A stretch of 64,000 bases of DNA, taken from Panopea generosa. Its lineage: Eukaryota; Mollusca; Bivalvia; Adapedonta; Hiatellidae. The notes beneath the pieces are model-generated. The model ran no database searches and had not been told where the DNA came from. It saw only the letters and a list, made by a program, of their open reading frames with translations. The stretch is taken from NCBI GenBank assembly GCA_029582155.1, contig CM055901.1, forward strand, positions 19,819,597 through 19,883,596. Reading direction: 5' to 3'. Of this stretch, positions 28,601 through 40,600 are shown piece by piece. The stretch's first letter is position 1. Every line of letters begins with the position of its first letter. Position numbers and translations under genes: made by a program.

Positions 28601-31600
28601 AATAGATAAAGTTCAAATGGTTTGGTATGTAAAATCCACAAAAACGTGACAAAATCGATATTTAAATTTGAGTGGTAAACTTGAAACGAAATACCCATTC
28701 TAAAAATAAAAAGCACTTAAATACTGCTTGATGAACTTCATGTCATCATTCAGACTCTTTTTAAGATGGAACAATTTTTACTACATGTTAACCTGTATAA
28801 TGGATCAATTTGAAATCAGTATTAAATCACATAGCTCATTTAATGACGTGTAACCAACGTTGGGAAATCCCTTTTCAATATATTATTTTGGCATGTTTAT
28901 ATAGGTATCCTTTTGGCAATATGGGGTCAGTGAGTATAAATAGACATGATAGATTTGGAAAAGAATATTTTTAACCAGTTTTAAAATTTTGAAAAATCCT
29001 TATACATTTCCTTTAAAAGCCCAAGCACTTGGGGCAGCACCTTATAACATTGCCATGAAAGACCCTTGATAAAATTTTCAAGAGTTAATGCCCTTTTCAA
29101 CTTCATGATATTACATAAGATTGAAATCAACAACTCCAAATAAAAGCAATTTTGGCAAGCAAAGTATAACTTTATATTTTATCAGAAAAAAAATTTAACA
29201 TAAGATCTCTGAAAATCATATTTTTACATGCAGAGCAAATTTTACACAAAAAAGGTTGCATGTATTAGTAGTATGTAGGATTGAATAAAACGTGAAAAAA
29301 CAGAATACTGCAAAGCTAAAGTGTACTTTGTTTTTCAGTGGAATTTAATCAGAGATAAATGGACACGTTTAGAGGAGTTTGGTATACTTGAGGAGGTTTT
29401 ACTTGACACTTTGTGGCACGAGGCTCGGGACCAGAAAGTCGTTCTACTGGGCCTCCTGGAGAAATTCGACCTAATTTGTCAGCGTCTTCCAAGTTTGTCA
29501 GAGGTATGGAAAGTTTAGTTTTAGATGTTCATAACCTAACCATATTGACTTGAGTGTTTGCGACAGAGTGCTGCAGCAACAAAGTCTCAGTTCCGATCTG
29601 AAAATTGGAATTCTTTTCCACATAATTAAAGCTTGATTGTAAAAAAGGTGTTTAAGCAACAATAAAGTTTTGATATAGACCTGTTTAGTTTATACTAATC
29701 TATTTTAGCTTGATGAAAGCTAAAAGCTTATTCGATAGGCATGAGGTCGAGCTGGGGGTCGAACTCACAACTTCTTGCGCTAGCAACCAACACTATCTAC
29801 TACACTACAGTCCCACTTCTAGACCTGTTTGGTGCGATATTGATAAACTTGAAGACTTTAACAGTTACAAAGGGTTAGATGCACTGTGTAAATAATAATT
29901 AAATAATATATATATATATTTATATAAGTCATAAAGTAGTAGATGAAAACTTAAAATGTAAAGAAAATTTGTTTGTTTCAATGAAATATAGAATTATTTA
30001 TAATAATGATAACAATATTATCTTTATTTAAAGAAGGCTACACATTAAGACATATGGACTGGTGGTCCAGTGGTAGAGTCTAGGCCTCATGATTGGAGGG
30101 TTGTGGGTTCATTCCTCTGCCATGGCTTTTGTATGTGTGGTGTCCTTGAGCAAGACACTTTTTCTGCCTGTGCTTAGTATCGGTTCTACCCAGGAGACTC
30201 TGAGCGTGATATGTTTAAGTTTTAATAACTTGTTTCACAATTGCTCGTAAAATAAATAAGTTTAAACACAATTAAGACATACATGTTTTATGTAAAGTGC
30301 AATATCTTGTATAACAATGTGGTTTTCATCACCAAAAACCAGAATAATATTTTCATTTGTAGCTTCATCACTTGGTGTTTACTCAATGAACTAAAATTTC
30401 ATTTTTCACTGAAACAAACAAACATGGCAGATGGTTTTGTAAACATTGTATTCTTCTACAGTCGCAGGCAGGTGATTATGTAAACAACAAATCGTACTAT
30501 GTTCCATCACGACTGAGCAGATATAAGGACACTGTGAAACTGTATACTGTAGGGGAACACGATGTTACCTTCTACATAGACCTTCATGGTTATTTACCAG
30601 GTATGTTTAACTAATAACACGGTGGTCCTCAGTGACCGAGTAGTCTAAGGCGTTGTTTCAAGATCACTGCTAAGGTGGTAGGTTTGAGTCTCACTCCAAA
30701 AACTTTGTGTCAGAGAAAGTCTGCAGACACGGTGGTTCTACTCAGATTCAATCTGAGTTCTTGCTCCACCAATGAGCATGCCATAATTATATAACATGAA
30801 ATGTATTGATAATAGCATCAAACCATATTACAAAAGGTTAAAATCTTCGCTTCTTGCGTACCAGATATGGATTTTCCAATTTCTTATCGAGCATGAAAAT
30901 TTCATCTTAAATCCCTCCATGTGCCTTTTCTAGCATCAATGCACTGTGACAGGACTATTACAAATATTTGATGTAAATTATATGTTGTGAGGTCTTAAAA
31001 GTGAAAATGATGACGAATTAAATTGAGATGCAATGTGTTTGTTTTTTTCGGTTCAGGTAGAAAATTGTGTCCTTTTGAGGTAACTGTTTTTACTGTAACT
31101 CAGCAGAACCTTATTTCCGCCAAAACAGGTATCCCTCTTGGACAGAATATAAGTATCTTTAACTCTTTACTCCATAGATACGCGTTTTCCCACACCAATC
31201 ACATAAGGCCTTTGAAAACAGTGCAGGAAGAGTTCAGATTGCTCGTAACGAGCAATCTGAACACTTCCTGCACTGTTTTCCACTCTTTCACTCTGTTAAT
31301 ATAAACATAATTCAACCAATAATTCAAAAGCCTTCTATATAAGGTGTCCCGAGGGGTCTATATGAAGTAAAGGCTTATTGAATTTGAGGTGTGATTGGAA
31401 AATTCCATCAAGAGGGTTTAATGTTTTGACAGTAATGAGGCACTGCCTAGTTAGCCCTTTAACAGTTGTCTCAGGGGACGGAATTTTCTATCTGCACTGA
31501 AAATCCCACGAAAGATACTTTTTATTGTATACAACCCTAACTGGGATTTTTTTATTCCAGTTTATGTTTTATAGTAGCACAAGGATACCATAGTATTTAT

Positions 31601-34600
31601 GAATGAATACGTCATAGTTTGAAGAATTTGTCGTGGTGTTAAGATTTTATGAATGCTGTTACGAAGGTAGGATAAGCGCATGAAAGGGATATAGGATGAA
31701 GTCTGTATCCCGTAAAGTAATGTGGAAATCCTTGTCTCTTATCCAAATAACAAACACATGATAGATCGGCTTTAAATTTTACTTATTGAGAATCTTTTCA
31801 TATTGAATAGATAAATACTAAACAATTTACCATAACTCACATAGAATTATATAAATTTTCCAACTATTACCGTCATTGAACAAACTAAATAATTTGGGGG
31901 TCTTTACTAATGCCACAATTAGCTCTGTGGCACCACATTAGTTCACAGTTTAGGACATCCTTCAAAGAACACATATTTCTGATGTCTATTAGGGATTGTC
32001 AATAGAGATTAGCGAAGCCACTAATTTCTGTTTTAATTTTCAGAATATTGCATGATTTGTTTCTAGGTCTTAGCATTTCTCTACTATTACATTTCCTGAA
32101 GGATTCCATTGCAACATTTTGTAACAAAATGCAGTGAAAAAACAAAATCTGCAGTGTGTGTCTGAGCTCAAATCTTCACTGGTTCAACATCTGTAATTAT
32201 AAAAAAAATATCGTACATTGACTAGGTTTCTTTTTTTTTTTAAATTCAGTAGTTGATTTCCAGAGTGATATTATGTCAACAATTTGCCCATGATGCAATT
32301 AGACCCATCAATTCTAGAATGACACAGAAATCTGGTATCAGCATCAAATTTTCATTTCTGAAATACCGACCTATATGGTAGGTAGGCATGGTAGGAATGA
32401 ATAAATCATTGCAATTATAAAACCCTGAATAAAGAAGAAAAAAGAAACTATATTTTTACTTCTACCACCTTCAATTGTAGATCTGGAATATTCAAGGGAG
32501 ATAATAGTGGTAGGTTTTTTTATTTGATATTTTTCTTCTGAAAGATGTACTTCAAAAATATTCAAGTGATAGATATCTCTGCATATATTTAGAAAATTCA
32601 GAACCCTAAATGTGACATTTTATTACCAATCACAGGTGGGTTGTTTCAGCGTATAATGACCCGAACTGTACGGTGGAGCCAGGATCACGGGGGACAGAAC
32701 CCCTACTATATATACAGACATGTGGCGAGATTCTACCTAGACACAGAACACGACTTTGTCCTGGAAATGGCAGCTAAGAGATACAGCAGAATCAAGGTAA
32801 TTTTAATGGTTGAAAATGTTAAACATCATTCATCAAATAACTTTACCTGATATTTGTCAATTCCATGTGTGACGGTTGTGGGTTCAATCCTCCCCCATGG
32901 CTATGGTTGTATTAGGAAGAATTCAAGCATAATTTGTCTAAGTTGTAATAATTTATTTGTTTCACAGTCAAAGTAAAATTGATAAGTTTAAAATAAATAT
33001 GGATGAGAGGGAGGGAGTGAGCGATTTTGACCTCATATTTGTCAAACAAAAAACTCTTTGATGCCTTGTTTGCCAAATTATTAATTTGGTTGATCAACAA
33101 ATTATTTTTCATATTGGTTATTTACTAGATTTGAAGTTATTTTATATTGCTAGTTGTTGGTGACTGACCAAGATGATTATTATAATTAAAGTTGCCCTAC
33201 ATGTAATTGAAATTAGAACTTTTTTTATATTGCAAAATGTTAACATGACATATAAGCTGTGGTTGAAACAATTTCTGTTGAGGCGACAGAGTGTGTTTTT
33301 GATTGATTTAGGAAAGTAATTAAAATAAAAATCACCAAATATTTAAGAATGTGCTATTCAATAGCAAAGTTGTCTTAAAAAGGGATATCCCAACAACTTT
33401 ATTATTTTTCTTTGAAAAATTATAATCCTTTATACTTACACAGGTAGTGATTCTGCGACTGTCGGAGCCAGAAAATAATGTTGAAAATAATGACGGAGGG
33501 AAAATGTCTGCCCCCAATACTGAAGCATGTGCCAAAGTAAGAACACAAACTTAAAATACTATGGCTATCCATTCCTAGTAATAAGTAATAAATATTGTGA
33601 AAATTTAAGAAATTTGGGTTTAGCATTAAACTAGGGAATTTTACTTGTACACTTGTACTGTTGAACTAGTTTCATTAAAAAGCCATGTTCAACAATAACA
33701 TTGTAAAGTACTGGCCATTACATTTGCAGAGGGGATAATGGCTTTATTAGAAATCTCAATAAGTTTGCTAAACAATTTCTTCTTCATTCTATTAATTCAT
33801 TGATAAAAAATAGTGTTTCATAGTAAGACCCCTTGATCCCTAAATACTCAAACAAACAAACATTCAGTCTACATCTCTTAAAAATGTTGTTTTCCTAGGT
33901 TCGTAATTTCATGGAATCTAGTTTGTCTGAGTTACGAGAATTGTGGATGAAAAGAATATCATACTCAGTGTGTATGAAGTGTCCCTGCGAACGTGTGTGT
34001 GAGACCCACAAACACGAGGGCTGCTCTGAAGAGTCGTGTCTACATTTTCTGAATCTGGATGAATGTTTGTCCAATAAGGTAAGAGAAGGTTGACCAATAT
34101 GGCCTATCAGTTGTAAGATAGGATTACCATTTGACATATCAGTTGTAAGATAGAATTATCATTTGACCTATCAGTTTTAAGATAGGATTACCATTTGACC
34201 TATCAGTTGTTAGATAAGATAAGCATTTTATCTATCAGTTGTAAGATAGGATTAGTATTTGACCTATCAGTTAAGGATAGTATTAGCATTTGACCTATCA
34301 GTTGTAAGATAAGATTAGCATTTGATCTATCAGTTGTAAGATAGAATTAGCATTGACCTATCAGTTGCAAGATAAGATTAGCATTTGACCTATCAGTTGA
34401 AGAATAGTATAAGCATTTGACCTATCAGTTGAAAGATAGTATTAGCATTTGATCTTTCAGTTGAAGGATAGTATTAGCATTTGACCTATCAGTTGTAAGA
34501 TAGGATTACCATTTGACCTATCAGTTGTAAGATAAGATAAGCATCTGACCTATCAGTTGTAAGATAGAATTAGCATTTGACCCGTCAATTGTAAGATAAG

Positions 34601-37600
34601 ATTAGCATTTGACCTATCAGTTTTAAGATAAGATTAGCATTTTACCTATCAGTTGAAGAATAGTATAAGCATTTGTCCTATCAGTTGAAAGATAGTATTA
34701 GCATTTGATCTTTCAGTTGAAGGATAGTATTAGCATTTTACCTATCAGTTGTTTGATAGAATTACCATTTGACCTATCAGTTGTAAGATAGGATTAGCAT
34801 TTGACCTATCAGTTGTAAGATAAGATAATCATTTGACAAATCAGTTGTAAGATAGGATTAGCATTTGACCTATCAGTTGTAAGATAGGATTAGCAATTGA
34901 CATATCAGTTGTAAGATAGGATTAGCATTTGACCTATCAGTTGAAGAATAGTATAAGCATTTGACCTATCAGTTGAAAGATAGTATTAACATTTGATCTT
35001 TCAGTTGAAGGATAGTATTAGCATTTGACCTATCAGTTGTAAGATAGGATTACCATTTGACCTGTTGGTTGTAAGATAAGATTAGCATTTGACCTATCAG
35101 TTGTAAGATAGGATTAGCAATTGACATATCAGTTGTAAGATAGGATTAGTATTTGACCTATCAGTTGTAAGATAGTATAAGCATTTTACCTATCAGTTGT
35201 AAGATAGGATTAGTATTTGACCTATCAGTTGTAAGATAACATTAACATTTTACCTATCAGTTGTAAGATAGGAATATCATTTGACCTATCAGTTGTAAGA
35301 TAGGATTACCATTTGACCTATCAGTTGTAAGATAAGATTAGCATTTGACCTATCAGTTGAAGAATAGTATAAGCATTTGACCTATTAGTTGGAAGATAGT
35401 ATAAGCATTTGATCTTTCAGTTGAAGGATAGTATTAGCATTTGACCCATCAGTTGTAAGATAGGATTACCATTTGACCTATCAGTTGTAAGATAGGATTA
35501 GCAATTGACATATCAGTTATAAGATAAGATTAGCATTTTACATATCAGTTGGAGGAAAGGATCAGCATTTGACCTATCAGCGGTAAGATAGGATTACCAT
35601 TTGACCTATCAGTTGTAAGACAAGATTACCATTTGAACTTTCAGTTGTATTAGCATTTGACCTATCATTTGAAGGATAGTATTACCATTTGACCTATCAG
35701 TTGAAATGTAAGATTATCATTTGACCTATCAGTTGTAAGATAGGATAACCATTTGACCTATCAGTTGTCAGATAGGATTAGCATTTGACCTATCAGTTGA
35801 AGGATAGTATTACTATTTGACCTATCAGTTGTAAGATAATATTAGCATTTGACCTATCAGTTGAAGGAAAGTATTACCATTTGACCTATCAGTTGAAATG
35901 TAAGATTATCATTTGACCTATCAGTTGTAAGATAGGATAACCATTTGACCTATCAGTTGTCAGATAGGATTAGCATTTGACCTATCAGTTGAAGGATAGT
36001 ATTACCATTTGACCTATCAGTTGTCAGATAAGATAAGCATTTGACCTATCAGTTGAAGGATAGTATTACCATTTGACTTGTCAGTTGTAAGATAAGATTA
36101 GCATTTGACCTACCAGTTGAAGAATGGTATTAGCATTTGACCTATCAGTTGAAGGATAGTATTACCATTAGACCTATCAGTTGTAAGATAAGATTAGCAT
36201 TTGACCTATCAGTTGAAGAATGGTATTAGCATTTGACCCATCAGGTAGCCATTTGCAAACGTATCTGTTTCTTTTACTTGATCTTTTTTTATTAATTTTA
36301 TACAAATCTTAGTGTAACTGTTGTGATTATACACAGTAAACATGTATTTGCTTTCTTTAAACAATCATATTGAATTTCCTTAGAATTATGCTGAGAAAAT
36401 GTTTGTGGACACAATTTTACATTTGGACAACATTTATGAACATAATATTGTATGTGGGACAACATATTGTATTTGGGACAACATTTATGAACATAATATT
36501 GTATGTGGGACAACGTATTGTATGTGGGACAACATTTATGAACATAATATTGTATGTGGGACAACATATTGTATTTGGGACAACATTTATGAACATAATA
36601 TTGTATGTGGGACAACATATTGAATGTGGGACAACATTCATGGACACAATACTGTATGCAGGACAATTTGTGTTTCAGGTTGTGATGTGTACCCACAGAA
36701 GAATTAAAACAGCTTGTATTAAAAAGTGTTTTCCAGAACCATTAATAATAGGTGAGTAGCACCCACCCAACTAGTCAATGTGTGATTTTTTTTTAATGGG
36801 GTTTAATGCTATTTTCACCACATTTCAGGTAATATATGGCATTTCCAGTTTTATTGGTGGAGGAAGATCTAAGAATGAATCTGAATAGAACCACCACTGT
36901 CCTTCCACAAGTAACTGGCTAACATTCTCACATAAAATATTTTGTAGCGAGCGGGACTCGGACCTACCACCTTAACAGTTAGAGGTAAGTGATCTTGAGA
37001 CAGTTCCTTAAGACCACTCGGCCAAAGAGGATCTCCACCTGTGAGACTTTGCACCTCTGACTGCAGGGTGTCTACAAGATGGGTTGTCTACAAATTGACA
37101 AAAAAAACAACAAAATATTAAAAAAAAATTTGATAAATATTTGTCATTGATCAAAATGTCGCTGGTGAGCCGGGTCTGATTAGCTGAGTCAGTAACACAT
37201 CTGACCATCAATCCAAGGGTCATGAGTTTGAATCCCCGCCCAGCAGCATTTTACATGATGATTGATATACAAGATTGTGTCTCATTATCATTTGTCTCTA
37301 CCTGCTGATTCAAGTGGGAAAGTTATCAGTTACTTGCGGAAATGGGTTGTGCTTGAGTACTGGTTAACCTTCCAGAAGCCCGGAAAACAGTGGTTAGGTT
37401 AACTGATCATCTGTTAGCCCTCGATGGCATAAAAATGATGCTAAATATTCAGTCAATCATTATTTTGGTGATTTCCTAAATCTAATAAGTTAAATGAATA
37501 GGAGCTATATATTACCTGTATAACTTCTGTATATTGTTGTATCATGCTACAGAGAATCAAATAATTACTGATATAGTAACTTTGATTGTACTCGTCTATT

Positions 37601-40600
37601 GCCATGTTGCTACATTCGCATCTCACACCAATTAATTTTGTACTGTTTTATGTATAGAGACATGCACTTCTGGAACACTGAACATCTTGCCAATGGTTCT
37701 AAAAGTGTCTTGTTTCCATTGATTGTTCTCTTTTGGTCCAAATATGCTTGAAAAAACATGAGGTTGACCAAGTTGCTTTTTCACAATTTTGATATTTTTA
37801 TGACACCCCTTCATTTTTGACCATTCTGCCCATTTGTTGCAGTATATCACTACTACGCATCTTTAAACTGTTATATCTTCATCAAACAGTTCCCAATGTC
37901 ATCCAAACTTGGCAGAACTCATGGAAATGTTTCAATGTGCTCACATACAAAGAAATATGACCATTTTTAGCATTTTCAACACAAATAATGCCCAACTGAT
38001 TTATACAGCTCTAATTTCTTGGGCACAATAATCTTGCTACCATCACTAAGGGGAGGTAATCGGTAAGTGAAACCTTCATAAGAACATGTTTGTTTACAAG
38101 CTCACAATCCTAGTTTTCAAAATGTGGTGGTTATGTAGGTAATTAGGTAGGGAAAATATTGATTTTTCCAATATCAAAAAATATTATACAAAACATACAA
38201 TATATGTTTAAGAGGGGCGGTAGTATAATGGAGAGAATGTTGGCCGCTCACGCCAGAACATGCAGGTTTGATTCCCAGCTCGACCTGATTCATCTTCAAT
38301 AACAACACTCAGTATTGGTTCTACCTAGGAAGAGGATTTACGAGTGGTTCATATATGAGCTTTCTTCACAATTAAGCTAAAATAAATCAATATAACATAA
38401 AGTTGAGGGGGTAGGTGGCAGAGTCTGCTTGGTATATATCCACTTGTCCGTCTGAGTCTGTCTGTAGGCACAATCTTGTGTGTCAGATTCCTCATTCACT
38501 TCAAAGTCAATTGCTGTGATATTTGGTATGGTGACTTGCCATAACATTTAGTAATCGTGGTATAGAATTTATGGTGCAATGGTTTTTTATGCCCACCAAA
38601 AAATTTTTTTGGGTGGCATATAGTAATCGCAGCGTCCGTCCGTCCATCTGGACAAACAAATGGGTAGTTAAGTGTCTAGGGTTTAGGGTTAGTAATTTTT
38701 ATGGACAGTTGAAAAGCTGTTGAAAAATAATTACGTGGCTGTTTCTAGACACTTAAAAAACAGCATTTATGTGGCTTTTTTTCTCTTACGTGGCCAAAAT
38801 TTTCTAAAATTTAGCCACACAAGTATACGATTGACACAAAGAAGCCACTTAAATACCCATTCATGAGAACTTCCGTCCTTCCTTCGTGTATTTCGTTTCC
38901 GGCCTGTAACTTTGTCATGCATAGATGGATTTTGTTGATACTTGCTACAAATGATCAACGTAGTATAATAAGACCCACACCCGTTCCTCAAAGGTCAAAG
39001 TCACAATTTGAGTTTGTTTGACAACACTTTGAGTTTGTGTGAGATTTCATTTCCAGCCTGTAACTTTCTCTTGCATAGATGGATTTTGTTGATACTTGCT
39101 ACAAATGATCAACATAACATGACAACGTGTCGCGAGTAAGACCAACACCCATACCTTAAAGGTCAAGGTCACAATTTGAGTTTGTTTGACAACACTTTGA
39201 GTTTGTTTGAGATTTTGTTTCCGGCCTGTAACTTTGTCATGCATTGATGGATTTTGTTGATACTTGCTACAAATGATTAACATAACATATCATTTATTTT
39301 TATTTTCACAGACCATTTGGGGGGCATGTGACACTTAACAGTGACATTTCTTGTTTATTTAGTTTTTTGATTATTAAACTTATCCACTATAAAGTTGATT
39401 GATGTTATATATTTGGTATAGTGAATTATGACCCATCCCCACCCCCATTCACAAAAAAGACAATGGTTTTAATATTTTTAGTATGGTGATTTGCTTAGAC
39501 ATGTAATTTGTAATTTGGGAAGTCAGTTATGGCCTATTATTTTATTCAAGCTTGGCCTATCTGAGGTAATTATGGTGTTTCCTAAAAACTTCTTTAATTT
39601 AAATGCATTAACAGAAAATATAAAATTTGAACCATATCAATAACTATGTCTAGTTCATTTAATTTTTTTACTTTCAATTACTTTTTATGCCCCAGTCATT
39701 GGAAGAATGGTAAAGGAGCACTTGTGTTATCCATGTCCGTCTGTCCGGTTGTTCATTGGTCTATCTGTTCATCCAGCGAAGTTTAAAAGGGGTCAGTAAC
39801 ACAAAGGGATCTATGTGTTTAATTAATATTTGTTGCGTGGCTGTATAATAATTATAAAATACAGGTCAAGTTTAATATTTGTGAACATCTGTCAAATATA
39901 CAGGAGTTATGGTCCTTTTTTCTGTAAAAATTTAGTTTCTGATCAATAACAGTGGCATTTTATTGTTGTTTTATATTGCAGGTTTCAATGGGCCAGTCCT
40001 CCCACCTATGTCACTGTTGGACAGTTGTGGCAACATAGAGAAACACTGCCCCTTGTTGCCGAGCTGGGTTAAAAGTGCCGCCAAACTGCTTAATAATGGA
40101 GATGCAGCCAAAGACTGGAATGCTCTAGCTGTAGAACTAGGTAGAGAAATTTATTCTTTAAAATGTAGTTTTATAGTCAATTTTATATCATGGCATTCCG
40201 GTGGGAATGGTATCAGCAGATATGGGTGGGCTTGAGTACTGGTAAAATTTCCAGGATCCCAGGATTAGGTAAACAGATCGTCTGTTAGCCCTCAATAGCA
40301 TAAAAATTATGCTAAAATATTTAGATTTTATTTATATTGCAAATGAATCAGCACAATCTAACAGGCAAATCCAAGTTTTCCTCACTGTCTTTCAAAGTTT
40401 CAATTACAAATATAATTACAGTAAAACCTGTACTAACGGTCACCTGTTATAAGCAGCCACCTGCCTTGTGCGGCCAGTTTCAGACCCTCCCGTCGAAATT
40501 TACTATATAATTTAACTGCAATAGGTGGTCACCTGGTCAACGCGGCCAGCGGCCAACATTTTTGGTCCCAAATACATTAAAAACCTCCTAAAACGGCCAC

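Noticed and set aside
34080..36240. CRISPR-like regular array
   Set aside because: Units are directly adjacent 33-bp repeats without unique spacers and sit in an animal intron, so this is a minisatellite.
36298..36759. Overlapping 130-aa frames on both strands
   Set aside because: They fall in the minisatellite before exon 15. Only the short stretch 36679-36751 is a real exon.
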